Source: Mycocentrospora acerina
Taxonomy: Eukaryota > Ascomycota > Dothideomycetes > Pleosporales
Reading direction: 5' to 3'
DNA length: 64,000 bases
Assembly: GCA_022701365.1 (NCBI GenBank)
Contig: JAKUHH010000131.1
Span: 216,246 to 280,245 of the forward strand
Positions 22,726 to 33,326 of the stretch are shown here, in pieces. A program made the position numbers and the translations under genes. The notes under the pieces were generated by a model. It saw only the letters and a list, made by a program, of their open reading frames with translations, made no database searches and was not told the DNA's origin. Every line of letters starts with the position of its first letter. Position 1 is the stretch's first letter.

Positions 22726-23564
22726 TCATACAGCAAGCATTTTCCTGCTCGCTTTCCCCCCCTCCTCTCTCGCCCCGCGGTGTTCTACAGCTGTGATCCT
22801 CGTCCCACCCATCGACTTGAATTTCTCGACTAGCGTGTCCGTCTCATCTAGCTCCTGCATGTCGTCTCCTCCGCCGAGGCTCTTCCCCATGAGCAGCACG
22901 TTCGGCACTGTATGCCTGTTCGTCATGTGGCCGAGGGCGGCCTGGATCTTTGCACCGAGGGGATGGAGGTCGAGTTCTACGACGTAGGGTTCGGGGACGA
23001 TGCGGTATTTCTCGAGAAGAATGTACTTGGCCTTTTTGGAGTAGGGGCAGTAGGATTTGGAGAAGATGATGACTGGGGTGGAGTTAGTTATCATGGGGAG
23101 ATGGGGACTGAGTGGGGGGAAAGCGTACTGGGGCTCTTCTTCAGGATGGCGTTGAGCTCCATTTCAATGTCGTGGTCTTCGACTGTCTCGTTCTCCTGCA
23201 TGGTTGCCTGGTCGCGCGGTCGCCCGCCTTGTGCAGCGACGCCGGGGACTTTCTCTCCGTCGAGCTTGACGCGGCCGGCAACGCTCTTTGTATCTCCTTC
23301 TATGGCCTCCTTGGTCTTTGCATGCTTCTCATCCGCAGCCTTCTTTGCTTGCTCTTCTGCGGCCTTTAGTCGCAATCCTACACTGTCTGCGTCTCGTTGT
23401 TTTGCTGCTTCTTCGAATTGTCGGTCTTGCAGCGCTTGCTGTGTCTTTGTGTAAAAGTCCGAGGCTCGTGTCTGGTAGCCGGCGCTGGACATGTAGAAGA
23501 CTACGATAATGGTGACAACGACGAGGATGATTATCGTCCTCATGCGGCGTTGCGAGGGCATCAT
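22726..23564 (-). CDS. membrane-anchored monothiol glutaredoxin (Grx6/Grx7-like, 260 aa)
   Basis: Two exons, 23564-23129 and 23072-22726, flank a 56 bp intron (GTACGC donor, AACTAAC branch, CCCCAG acceptor). Residues 9-27 form a single hydrophobic anchor (MRTIIILVVVTIIVVFYMS). A charged, Glu/Lys/Ala-rich stalk follows. The glutaredoxin fold starts at about residue 145 with the monothiol active site CPYS at 154-157, and has the cis-Pro loop TVPNVLL and the GGGDD glutathione-binding turn. Yeast Grx7 carries the same CPYS and an N-terminal anchor placing it in the early secretory pathway; by analogy this protein should reduce glutathionylated substrates in the ER/Golgi lumen. The tail EEGGKASRKMLAV is extra to the domain. 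A second ATG follows directly at 23561. Confidence 0.88.
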
Positions 23565-24045
23565 GGTGGAGATGGAGGCGGCGATGGTCGTGAGGTGAAG
23601 AAGGAACGATTGCGGAGGTGGATTTGGTCAGACTGTTTCGAGTGTGCTAATCCGTGTGGAATCCGGGTCAATCGGTCCAGACAATCCAATGTCGAGCGTG
23701 CAATGTAAGACTACCCCTTGTTCGAGGTGAGTGTAAAGTGCGACTATACTAAGACGAGCGGTAGGCGCGATGCACATGCGCATGCGCACGAGTAAAAGTA
23801 TATGTGATCGCGTGACAGCACGAAGGAGAGTACGACGCTCGGCGCAGGCAGCCGTGCGAGAAGAAGATGATATGCAGCGACAGCTGTAATTCGAGGTAGT
23901 GTAACGAAGGAGCGGAATTTTATTGGTGACGCTACTTGTTGGAGAGCTCTCGTCAATGGAACGTTGCCCCCTCGCCAAGACATGCCTCGGATGTTGCTGC
24001 CGCCTGCCTACCCCCCTCGTCACCACGCCGCATTCGAAACTGCAC
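23565..24045. other. intergenic, promoter of glutaredoxin gene
   Basis: No supported gene is seen. The region is the 5' flank of the glutaredoxin gene and of a weak divergent small-gene candidate at 24046. Confidence 0.4.
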
Positions 24046-24242
24046 ATGACCATGGCAGACCTCAGTCACCGCTTTCTGGGACTTTTTAGCGATGAAATCA
24101 CGGTAAGTTTGGCAGTATCAGCATCAATGTCAGTATGAGCACCAGCACCAGCATACAGAGCAGGCTGCATGAACAGTACCCGCATCTCTTCAGACGCGAC
24201 GCGAACACGAACGCGTCCAGACGACACGAGACGCGATCATGA
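24046..24242 (+). CDS. very weak two-exon microprotein candidate (46 aa)
   Basis: An ATG-led 19-codon exon (24046-24102) ends exactly at a consensus GTAAGT donor. Joining it to the CAG acceptor at 24156-24158 gives a further 27 codons and a TGA. The result (MTMADLSHRFLGLF, then SRLHEQYPHLFRR) reads like protein. No family is recognised, and the 56 bp intron lacks a good branch site. This could easily be chance. Confidence 0.12.
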
Positions 24243-26224
24243 CCTTGGACCTTGGACCCTTGGACCCAAAGCAAGACGTCGAGTGACGCAGCAGAATAAT
24301 CTCCCGTGTACGAATCCCGCTATTTCTATTGTTTTGTCTTCTCATTTCCAATATTTCCTCACAAAACCAGATTGCAAGTGTATTCTCAACCACTATATAT
24401 CTCTCGCCCACAACCCTCATCTCTAGCAATGCACTAGAGGGTTTCATAACCAGTTTACATGCCACTTAAGGGTACTAGCGCTATTCTAAATCGATAAAGG
24501 TTTTTTTTTAGTACCTATGTTGGAGTTGGCTTCCTTGCATGAAGGAGTAACTCTAGATTGGTTAGACAGATATGTGAGAGCCAGAAAACTGTGTTTGTGA
24601 AGAGAGCACCAAGGATGGTGTGGCATTCAAGATGTGTAATCGTCACAACAGAAGGCCAGCGACTTCTCTACTGGCCTTGATACTACGACTATCGGGTGAT
24701 TATATATGCCTTCTTCGATCGCACCCTCCCATGAGCTCGTTGCACTGCACGCCCGGGCAGCTCTCTCCGAGATGGCAGCCAGAATGTTCAGCCTTTATCT
24801 ACATTACCAGTATTAGGTCTATAATATTACTGGGACTGATACTTGACACACGAATGCGAGATTGGCATACTATTACTTCAAACTCTACCATATAAGAAAG
24901 TAATGTTCGATCTTACATCTATCGCTCTATTTACAAATCACGCACTCAGACGCGTTTTGCATAAGCCATTATCTTTGTGCAATCATCTTGGTAACCACTG
25001 TAAATGTGCATGAAAGTAGCGCTACCCTATCCTCCTTTTGTTTAAACTGAGAGAACTACTTAATAGTATCAGCAGATCTGCACTAAAGGGCTTAGTAGAA
25101 TTGTATGAGAAACTTTCTTGATGCTATAAATTTCACTTAGATATATAGGTGATGTGGTTTTTAGCAATTACTCTTGTTCAGAACTTACGATTATTAAATT
25201 TAAAAGATTCTTCGTGTGTTTTTCATCTTCGAATGAAAACTCAAAAATAATATTCAAAATTTAGATTGATTTTAGCTGCTCATAAGAGAGTCGTAAGTTA
25301 AAATAGAATATGATAGTTCAATCTTATTACGCATAAGTTGCTGATCTAGATTGAAACAGCGCTGCTATATCTTCTTGAATGCCTGTACACCACTCTACAC
25401 TGAGGATAGCCTATGTTAAATGTTTTCATTGTGTGTCATGATCACCAGCAGAGACCACATAATCAGGTCTCCAGATTCATTGGAAGTAAACTGCAACCCG
25501 TTTGAGCTTCAGGAAGCGCGGTAGGTAGTCCATGCGTTCATCATTTCGACCCAATTTTACTTGGGGACGAGCAAAAGATCCATCCAGCAAAGTATGCAAA
25601 GCCGCATGCCACGCTTTACTTGCTGATGAAGTTCACAATGTCTTTCTTAAAGCACAATCAATCTAGTAAGTAAGCTACTCTACGCCTCGTAGAACTTCTT
25701 TACGGGCGGAAGCGCTACTCTTGTGCTGCAAGCGCGCTTCGAGCCGTAAGTGTTTGAAGTCAAACCTCGTACTAGACAAGACCGTTTCCTAGTGCAGTCT
25801 ATCCTAAGAAGAATTGAGCCGTCTGAACATCCATTCTGTGGGGGTTCTGCAGATCTGCTCCACATACGTAGCCTACTCTTCACAGTAAAATAGATTAAAG
25901 ACGGAATGTTATATTGCACATTGTACTTTATTGCGCGCACGAAATGTATTCTCAAAGCGATACCACGCTGGGCTATCAATTAGCCTTAGACATACTTGCG
26001 AGCAACCAGGTAGCACATGTCACAGATCTACACTATTCATCTTCAAGTTGGTTCATGTCATGGTGTTTAACAAGCCATCTACAGCGGGCGGTGGGTCCTG
26101 TGTTCGGCTGCCGGCACTAATTTTCTTAGTATTGCGGATTATCATACTCTGTCCTTGGCAGTACCACCCCGCCAAAAAACGTGTAGGCTGGATCGACGGT
26201 CAGTTTAATTTACGTTTCCCTAGA
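24243..26224. other. 2 kb AT-rich intergenic, no gene seen
   Basis: The region opens with a short repeated CCTTGGA unit near 24240-24270. From about 24900 to 25350 it becomes strongly AT-rich with stops in every frame, which could be an old RIP-decayed repeat. No recognisable transposon motif or RNA gene was found. Confidence 0.4.
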
Positions 26225-26712
26225 ATGCAGCACTATCTGCCACGAGACGCAACGGCTGACCATGCAAGAGAACTCTGCGGATATGATAATATCGAATGGG
26301 CAGTGCTTCAAGTAGGATGACAAGACTACCCTCCTGCTGAAAGCTGTTAACAAATATTTGCAGACTGCCGCCCTTGGAGTCGCACAGAAATTTGTCGATG
26401 CCAATCCTGATGCCTCATGGAACGAAATTTCCGAACACCAAAAGAGCAATTTAATCAAAGATACCAACTCTGTTATAGTAGAGCATCATCAAAAAGAAGC
26501 AGCTGACACAGTTGTTATCTGGAAAATACAACAAGCCATTCGAGACGTCCGGAAAACAAAGAAGATGAGTAAGTGCGTTGCTGAAACTAATACGACAGTC
26601 TACTAAACTGTGAACAGCTGCTCCTACGCAAAGTCTGGGATCAGACGCTCAAGTACAGAATAAAGCGAAACCATTGCCTGAGCGCCCTTTCGATCCAATT
26701 CGAGACATATGA
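26225..26712 (+). CDS. unrecognised three-exon gene (128 aa)
   Basis: Exons are 26225-26311, 26364-26568 and 26618-26712. The two introns are 52 and 49 bp: GTAGGA donor with TTTGCAG acceptor, then GTAAGT donor with a TACTAAAC branch and GAACAG acceptor. Both junctions keep the frame, which is unlikely by chance and is the main evidence for the gene. The product is hydrophilic, with one Cys. Its core (DASWNEISEHQKSNLI, then VIWKIQQAIRDVRKTKK) looks helical, and the Pro-rich end reads KPLPERPFDPIRDI. No signal peptide, membrane segment or named domain is seen. The start is the first ATG after a region of poor content; the frame is open further upstream to 25931, so the N-terminus could be longer. 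Confidence 0.55.
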
Positions 26713-27351
26713 TATATTCTCTGGGTTAGGCAACCCTTGCGTTACAAACGAGAAGCTTTTACGCCCTGATAGAAATTAGACAACGTTGATGTTTTCATGT
26801 CATATTTTTGTCTTTACCTCCCGCCATCTTCTTCTCCCCGTAATAAAATCAATTCCAATCGGTCACCATCAACGTGTGTCTCTTCTGGACCGATCGCTGC
26901 TCTCGCGGGCCGATCCGCCGCATCGTTTCCTGGGATAGCCTTGCACGCAGGTATCCACAGGAGGGGCAGCAGTGCTTTTTGTGCATACAAAATACATGCT
27001 CAGTTTACAACGTTCTGTACTGGTGGTGTTCAGGAACACTTTCCAGTGCACTGCTTTAACCTGCTCAACTATCCGACTTTATCTTTGGCGTCTGACGCTT
27101 ATGTTTTTTTTATAATTAGAGACATGTTGACTGGCTGCCCTCCACGCCTCTCTCTGGTCGGCTCCCTTGTCCTTTCCTGTGTTTTGCCAGCGATGGAAAT
27201 ACAGGCTTATTTAAAACCTGATCTTTGCGGTCTGGTTGTTAAGAGACAACACGGCACCCCATCCCGCCTCCAAACCAAGCAGCTCACGACCCGAGTTTTC
27301 ACACAATCTCCCTCTCTACAACCTCCATCAGAGGCCCCCATAAAAAATCTA
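26713..27351. other. convergent 3' flanks
   Basis: This lies between the three-exon unknown gene and the minus-strand thioesterase. A long plus-strand open frame starting here continues across the thioesterase gene, but it is a shadow of that gene. Confidence 0.5.
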
Positions 27352-28720
27352 CTACAACTTTGTCTTCTTCCCCCCTCCAAACCTCACCAACCCATCCTGA
27401 AACGTCGTAGCAATATGCTTCCCGCTCTGATAATCCACCAACCGACTCTGATGCAACGCCCTCCCGCCCGCCGCCCTCGAAAACCACATCTCCTGCACCC
27501 ACCACTTCCGCCCATCCGCATCGCCTGCCTCCTCACCAGTGCTCAGATTGCACAGCGGCGTCGGCCCATCCTCCCACAGCGTAGGATCCGCATTTGGATG
27601 GTCGACGCGCGGCTCAGCCGGCATGATCAAATCCCTCGCGCCAACGTGAAAAATCACCGTATGCGAAAGCGACGCCATACGCGTAAATTGCGGACGGTCA
27701 AGATGCGTGGGGATGCAGAAGAGCGAATTGCGGTCCGAGGCGTACATGTGAGCTATAGCATGGAGATTTGCATCTCGCGTTACATTTACCTTTTCGCCCT
27801 CGACGGGCGGATAGGGTGCCGTGGGCAGGGGAAGCGCACCTCGCAGCGTGTAAAAATGCAGGTGTCTCCTCTCCGTCGCCGAGCGCCCCGCATTATACGC
27901 CGTCATGTCCGGGGCGCGAATATGCAGCCCAGGGACTGGATTGAAGTGCTCCGGATGGGCAGGCAGGTACACCTTGTTAAACTCCTCGGTGTCGTTGTCC
28001 GGTGCCGCGCGGTGCAGCATTGGCTCATTCTCTGCTCCTCGCAACACCTCCTGATACGTCTCTTTGATGTTTATCCCCTCCTCCTGCACATCTACATCCG
28101 ACTCTTCCTCCCTCTTGAACGAGCACGTGCATGTGAACATTTCCCCTGCTGTGCCCTCCTCCCCTTGCGTCACACTCACCGCCCGCGTGCAATACCCGTA
28201 CCCGTCTCTTACCCGCCGCACCCTGTACGTGAAATGTTCGTTTGGTTTTCCCCCTTGCAGAAAATACCCAGTGACATTCTATTTGGTGACAAGAATCCTA
28301 CCCGTTAGCTATTTTGCTCACTCACTCACTCACTGCAGAGGAGAAGTAGAAGAAGAACAAAACAAAACATCACATCACAACACCACACCACCCAATTCTT
28401 TTTTTTTCCCTTCAAAACTTTAACCAAGAAAATCCACACAACACAATCTTTCTCACAAGAAAGTAATCACACAAGAAAAATAACAATGATACCTGAAATA
28501 AAAAACTCACATGCACCACATACCCCTCCCCCAGCGTCAACGCCGCCGCCCACGCCGCCTGCGCAAACACATGCCCGCCAAAAGTCCCGTTTTCGCCCCC
28601 ATGCGGCGCATACGCCTTCACGACGGAGCGGAACGTCCAGGCGTCTATTTTGTCGAGGGCGAGGAGCTTGTCTAGCGGGAGGACTTTTTTGTCGGGGGTG
28701 AAGTATGGATGTGGGGGCAT
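27352..28720 (-). CDS. acyl-CoA thioesterase II (TesB-type, peroxisomal Tes1-like), 378 aa
   Basis: Two exons, 28720-28511 and 28278-27352, flank a 232 bp intron (GTGAGT donor, AAATAG acceptor). The join restores a protein with two hotdog folds: the first around FGGHVFAQAAWAAALTL and GYFLQGGKPNEHFTYRVRRVRDG, the second around HMYASDRNSLF, ASLSHTVIFH and TTFQDGLVR. The Asp, Ser and Gln in those last three motifs match the Asp-Ser/Thr-Gln catalytic set of TesB/ACOT8 enzymes. Reaction: hydrolysis of acyl-CoA to fatty acid and CoA, usually in peroxisomes alongside beta-oxidation. The C-terminus is KTKL, only a weak variant of a type-1 peroxisomal signal. The intron is unusually long for this window and full of simple repeats. 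Confidence 0.9.
28279..28510 (-). other. unusually long (232 bp) intron rich in simple repeats
   Basis: All other introns modelled here are 45-85 bp. This one carries runs of T, CACAACACC-like repeats and a tetranucleotide TGAG/CTCA tract near 28316-28333. An interior donor/acceptor pair cannot be ruled out, but no exon-like frame is evident inside. Confidence 0.7.
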
Positions 28721-28808
28721 GGTTTGGGATTGGATTTGGATTTGGAATTGTTGTTTGGGGGGGGGGTTAGAAATGGTGGTAGTAATGGTGGTGGGATTGG
28801 TATGTTGA

Positions 28809-28850
28809 ATGCATGGGATGGGATGGGATGGGATGGGGTGGGATGGATTG
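28809..28850. repeat. pentamer microsatellite (GGGAT)n
   Basis: Successive ATGGG units, slightly degraded at the 3' end, lie about 100 bp upstream of the thioesterase start. Confidence 0.8.
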
Positions 28851-29324
28851 GGCCTAGGATTGGTGGGAGGATAGAGGATTTGCCGAGGGAGTTCGGGAGG
28901 CGGGCATGTGTATGTAGGCTAGTGGCCGAGCGGGGGTCCTTTTATTTTTCTTCTTCTTTCTTTCCCGAGGGAGGGACGGGAGTTCCCCCGGATTGAGTGG
29001 GTGAGTGGGCCGGTGAGTTGCTTCCCTGTGCACATCCTACGCTGGGTTTTTGATTCGTCGTCATCGTCGTAGAGTTGCTGCGTCAATCTAGTGTGTAGAA
29101 GTGGGTTTCGGAGAAATACAGTTGAAATCAAAGATGAATTTAGAAAAGAATTATATGACAAATATAAAGAAATAAAAGAAAAAAGTGACTTTAAGATAAG
29201 ACAGGACGCATAATTACTAAACTTGCAGAACACTGCCAAAACTATCTCATCTAGCAAGGGGTATGATCACTCGGGGTATAAACCGAAACACAGCGTTTAA
29301 AAAAAAAGAAAACACCTCATCATC

Positions 29325-29375
29325 CATCAATCAATCCCTCCATCCATCAATCAATCCCTCCATCCATCCATCCAT
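29325..29375. repeat. CCATCCATCAATCAAT-type microsatellite
   Basis: Tetramers CCAT and CAAT alternate in a compound tract just beyond the 3' end of the PhoD-like gene. Confidence 0.75.
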
Positions 29376-29432
29376 ATTACACATCAACATGTTTCCTCCC
29401 CCCCACCCATTACTTCGCCTTCAATACAACCT

Positions 29433-31685
29433 CTACCACCTATCCCCCTGATCCCTCAACGCATCGTTGACTGTCAGCGCCGGAACACTGAATCCATACC
29501 CGTCTGTTCTACCCTCGCGATCAGAGTTGTTAATCTCCACTCGTAGCGTAACATCCAATCCATACGGTCCACACAAGCCAGTAGGCAGCAGACCACCCGC
29601 GGCGGGATGCGTAGTGCCCGCACCCTGCTCACCGTCATGGATCGGGTGTCGCGGGTTCGCCTTCTTCGCAATGGGTGCAGAGAGGGCCGAGCCATTGACA
29701 GAGGGTGCCTGGCCGGGTGCAGGGCCAGGGGCAGAAAGTGTCGATGTGGTCGGGGCAGTGGACTCGCAGATGATGGCATAGTTGCGCGAGGGCATGGTGG
29801 CGTGGTTCGACTCGGTCGTCTTCTTCTCAACCTTGTGGCCGTTGATTTCTGCATGGCCGTTGCCCTCCTCTTTGCTGCTCCCATTCACATTACTATCGAT
29901 CCCACCAGTGACGACTCGTGTAGGGCCGTGAAGCCCTGGGTCACGGTCGAATATCTCAAGAAGAGTCTCATCAGTGTCGTGGTCCAGATGATGGATCTTA
30001 TTCCTCTTGGCCAGCAAGTTTGCGACCGCCTGAGGCGGCGGCTTGTTCGTGATGGCAGAGCTGATGATGTTGGGAATGTACCGCCAGTCCTGCTCGGCGG
30101 GAATCTGCAGCTTGGGGTTCGAGTAGAAGCGGCCAATGGCAGCAAGATGCACATCACCACCGAGAATAGTGACACGGGCAGAAAACTTCTTGGAGAAAGC
30201 CTGCAACATCTGGATCAATTCTCGACGCTCGTGCTTGTGCTGCCGCGCAGTGTAATGGTCATCGAGATCGTCGAGCAAATCAACCTTGCCATCAAACTGG
30301 TTGAACAAGGAGCCTGCGAACCCAAAGCGCTTGTTCAGGAACTTGATGGGCGCGATGAGGGGGGACTGGAGGATGTTCTCCAACCAGATCAGACGCGGGT
30401 AGGCAATGGGCACACCAAGCAGCAGGATCAAATGCTTGAGGTCCTTGTTGGCGGAAAACTCCTTGTCCAGACGGTCAAAGAGCTGCTTGTACGTCTCCGG
30501 GTAGTTGATCTGGTGGCGGGTGCGCTCTGTTCGCGCATCGATGCCAGCAAAAGCAATGCGCGCACCCAGCTGGCAGTAGATGCTCCGGCTGCGCTCCTCG
30601 ACATATGGCCCTGGCTTGTGGCCGAGAATGTACGACGGGTCGCCCTGGTCGTCGGTCATGACAAACGTGTCTTTGAGCTGCGAAGGGTCTGCAGGGGTTG
30701 TCCCGGTCGCGTCGGCGCTGGTCGTCTTGGGCGCATCGGTGGTGAAGGTGCTCTTTGGGGGCGCCAGATGGTGCTGGAAGAGGAGATAGTACTTGTGGGC
30801 CACACCGCCAATGCCTCTAAACACCGGGCACTGCATAAAGTGATCCGTGTACGAGCCAAAGCCGTCGATGATGTCATGGTCGTCCCAGATGTTGACCTGT
30901 GGGATCTGGCCGTTGGCGGTGCTAAAGGGCTTGTGGCCGTACCAGCGCACGTAATTGTTGAAGTAGTAGTCGTCGCAGTCGGCGCGCATCTTGTCGCCAA
31001 AGGGAAACTCGCGGCGCTTGTGCGGGTTGCCAATGGCGGTCCAGGGCTTCAGAGGCCCGTCGACACGCACGCCGTCGTTGTAGATTTGGTCGCCGCCGCC
31101 AATCATGACGTGGAAGGGCTTCTGCTCGTGCATGCGCAGGACGTCGTTCCAGAGCGCGGGGCCGGACCAGGCCTCGACGTCGGTGCCGACAGAGAAGCCA
31201 TTGCACGAGTGGAACATGATGCGCATCGACTGGGCGGCGGCGGGCACGGCAAACGTCTGCGGCTTCCACACGCTGTCGTGGTCGATGTAGACCAGGCTCT
31301 GGATGTCGTACTGCCAGCGCGACTCGAACTGCTGGAAGGGCACGTCGATGACGAAGCGCCAGAAGGCCTTGGTCGGGTCCTCGTACAGTTTCTCGCCGGC
31401 AAACGTGCGGCTGGCGGGCGCACTGAAGGCGGCGTTGCCGACATTGGGGTCGACGGCGCCGGCGGGCGACAGCACCAGCTCGGGGTTCTGCTGGCCGGGC
31501 GTGGTGACGACAAGGACGCTGCCATGCCAGATGGGCTGGCCCGTGTGCTGGTTGCTGGTGTGCCGGTAGTTGAGCAGCGGGCCGCACACGACGTCGAGGC
31601 CCTTGGACGTGCTGACCACCTGCGGGCCCTGGCCAATGCCGACGGTGCCGCTGATGTCTTCGTGCGGGCGAATGGCTTCAGTCAT
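29433..31685 (-). CDS. PhoD-like metallophosphatase (750 aa)
   Basis: This is a single uninterrupted exon. The start at 31685 (MTEAIRPHED) is preferred over upstream in-frame codons whose translation is a low-complexity Pro/Ser/Leu stretch from the 5' leader. Metal-binding motifs of the calcineurin-like PhoD family are present: GGDQIYNDG at about 197-205, NIWDDHDIIDGFG at about 266-277 and ILGGDVHLAAIGRF further on. This fits a phosphodiesterase/phosphatase of the fungal cytosolic PhoD_2 type; the substrate is unknown. No signal peptide is seen. The region after about residue 600 is Ala/Pro/Ser-rich and likely disordered, then a conserved-looking end (GPYGLDVTLRVEINNSD) returns. The antisense strand is open for over 700 codons, an effect of GC-rich codon use. 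Confidence 0.9.
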   Translation of the reverse strand: MTEAIRPHEDISGTVGIGQGPQVVSTSKGLDVVCGPLLNYRHTSNQHTGQPIWHGSVLVVTTPGQQNPELVLSPAGAVDPNVGNAAFSAPASRTFAGEKLYEDPTKAFWRFVIDVPFQQFESRWQYDIQSLVYIDHDSVWKPQTFAVPAAAQSMRIMFHSCNGFSVGTDVEAWSGPALWNDVLRMHEQKPFHVMIGGGDQIYNDGVRVDGPLKPWTAIGNPHKRREFPFGDKMRADCDDYYFNNYVRWYGHKPFSTANGQIPQVNIWDDHDIIDGFGSYTDHFMQCPVFRGIGGVAHKYYLLFQHHLAPPKSTFTTDAPKTTSADATGTTPADPSQLKDTFVMTDDQGDPSYILGHKPGPYVEERSRSIYCQLGARIAFAGIDARTERTRHQINYPETYKQLFDRLDKEFSANKDLKHLILLLGVPIAYPRLIWLENILQSPLIAPIKFLNKRFGFAGSLFNQFDGKVDLLDDLDDHYTARQHKHERRELIQMLQAFSKKFSARVTILGGDVHLAAIGRFYSNPKLQIPAEQDWRYIPNIISSAITNKPPPQAVANLLAKRNKIHHLDHDTDETLLEIFDRDPGLHGPTRVVTGGIDSNVNGSSKEEGNGHAEINGHKVEKKTTESNHATMPSRNYAIICESTAPTTSTLSAPGPAPGQAPSVNGSALSAPIAKKANPRHPIHDGEQGAGTTHPAAGGLLPTGLCGPYGLDVTLRVEINNSDREGRTDGYGFSVPALTVNDALRDQGDRW

Positions 31686-33326
31686 GGCGCCGGCGAGGGA
31701 GGCAAGTTGGGGGAGGGAGGCAGGGGGGAGGGGGGAGGGGGTTCGAGGAGGGAGCAGGGCTGAGGGCTGGAGGAGACTATATATACGAATATGCAAATAC
31801 GCATACCATGTGCATGTACGCCCTCTTGCCGCCAGCCCGTCGCCCGAGTCAAGCAGGGAACTCGCTCACGACGGCGATTGCGATTGCGCTTGGGCTCTGG
31901 CCATGATCCGCTTCCACAACCACAACCACAACAACGCCCACAACAACACCTCTTCCTGCACCAGACACGCCCGGCACTGCACAGCACCCGCCGCGCAGAA
32001 GAAAAGCCTGCAGCCGAGAAAAACGAAGCACGACGCGTCTGGCAGCACGGGCAATGGCCTTCCCACCCAGCACACTTCGCAGCGCAGCGCCGTCACGTCG
32101 TGCCCACAGCCACGCGCATTCGTTCACGATGCCGCTAAGCCGGTCGCTATGACATGTAGCATTTTAGCGGCGTCCCGATCGATCCTTCTCCACTGCAAAG
32201 CCCCACACCCCCCCGTCCGTCCCGTCATGCTCTACCATGCCCACACGCGCCCAATTCAGCGCTCCAAGGCTCTTTTTGATCGCAGAAAATCAAGTCGAAT
32301 TCCCTCCTCCTTCGATAATATTTATTCTCTTCCACCCCCCCCTTCTCCCCGTCCATCCGTCCATCCATCATCCATCCATCTCCCCCAACCCCCCCTGCCT
32401 CGCGCCAATCCCCCCCAAATCAAGCTTCCCGCCAAGCCCCCATCCGCCGAAACCTGCCACGATGACGCCAGGAAAAGTGGCGGTGTCTGGCCTCCCAAGA
32501 AAACTAGCCACTCTGCCCGTTTTTTTTAAATTCTCACTTGCATATCCTTGATTTTTTTTGGTCTGATTGACCAGTTGGGTGGCTGGTGTAGTACATCCTT
32601 GCTGCTATTGGTTGGTAGGTAGGTAGGTAGGGAGAGTCGAGAGGATCCGTCCATCGTTGGTGGGTGGATGCAATGTGATGTGATGTGATGTGTGCAGGGG
32701 GGAGGGGGGGAGGAGAGGGCGGAATAAGCACTAGGTATACAGTCATGACGGTGACTTTTTTTTTATGTTTTCTGTTTTACCTGGACGGACCATATTCTTG
32801 GCTTTGACTTTCCTGTCAATAATGAGACTCTAGATACTGATGATACCTACTACCGTCTTTTACCGTTTGCTGATGACGCACTCGATGCAGGTACACTCAC
32901 TTTTTTATCTTCTCACAGGAGACAACATAGCATAGAGAGTGTGTAAGTGAGTGAGTGTGTATATATGGAAAGAACCACCTTCACATCCTACCACGTCAAC
33001 AAATCACTCACTATCCAGCATGCCTAAAGTAGAGTTTTCTTCATACCGTGTGCATTTGCACCTAGTTAGTTTACCGCTTCCTCGACGCAGGGAACAATGG
33101 TCATTCACTCTTTCATTCATCTGCAAATCCACCAATCCCCAACTCATCATTCCAAACATATCAATTCGTATCAAAACGTAAATAAAACATCCAAATCAAA
33201 ACACACCACAGTATATAATGATAATTCCCAACGCCATCCATGCCATCCCCCATTCCAATTCCAATTCCAATTCAATCCCAATCCCAAACGCCATCAGCCT
33301 CTTCCCTCAACCCACACCCATCCACC
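31686..33326. other. 1.6 kb intergenic, simple-sequence rich
   Basis: Long C-rich and CCATC-type tracts (about 32330-32400), GGTA repeats (about 32615-32635), GTGAT repeats (about 32670-32690) and CCAATT repeats (about 33250-33290) fill the region. Open frames across it are compositional. No gene is supported. Confidence 0.55.
31778..31784 (-). promoter_or_regulatory. TATA-like element
   Basis: TATATAT lies about 95 bp upstream of the PhoD-like start codon on the minus strand, directly before a polypyrimidine-rich leader. Confidence 0.35.

Larger units (their letters stand above)
28721..29432. other. intergenic with GATGG and CCAT/CAAT simple repeats
   Basis: Around 28809-28850 a GGGAT/GGATG pentamer repeats at least six times upstream of the thioesterase. 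At about 29325-29375 a CCATCCATCAATCAATC-type tract lies downstream of the PhoD-like gene. No gene is seen. Confidence 0.6.

Noticed and set aside
14640..26300. Idea of a secondary-metabolite or effector cluster around the Zn2Cys6 regulator
   Set aside because: No synthase, tailoring enzyme or dedicated efflux pump is present. The neighbours are a permease, glutaredoxin and unknown proteins with no pathway logic.
26797..28308. 503-codon plus-strand open frame
   Set aside because: It overlaps the thioesterase gene in antisense. The content is low-complexity and Pro/Arg-rich, and the minus strand encodes a clear TesB-type enzyme.
29607..31763. 718-codon plus-strand open frame opposite the PhoD-like gene
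   Set aside because: It is an antisense shadow of a GC-rich coding sequence. Its translation is repetitive and has no domain, while the minus-strand frame carries all metallophosphatase motifs.
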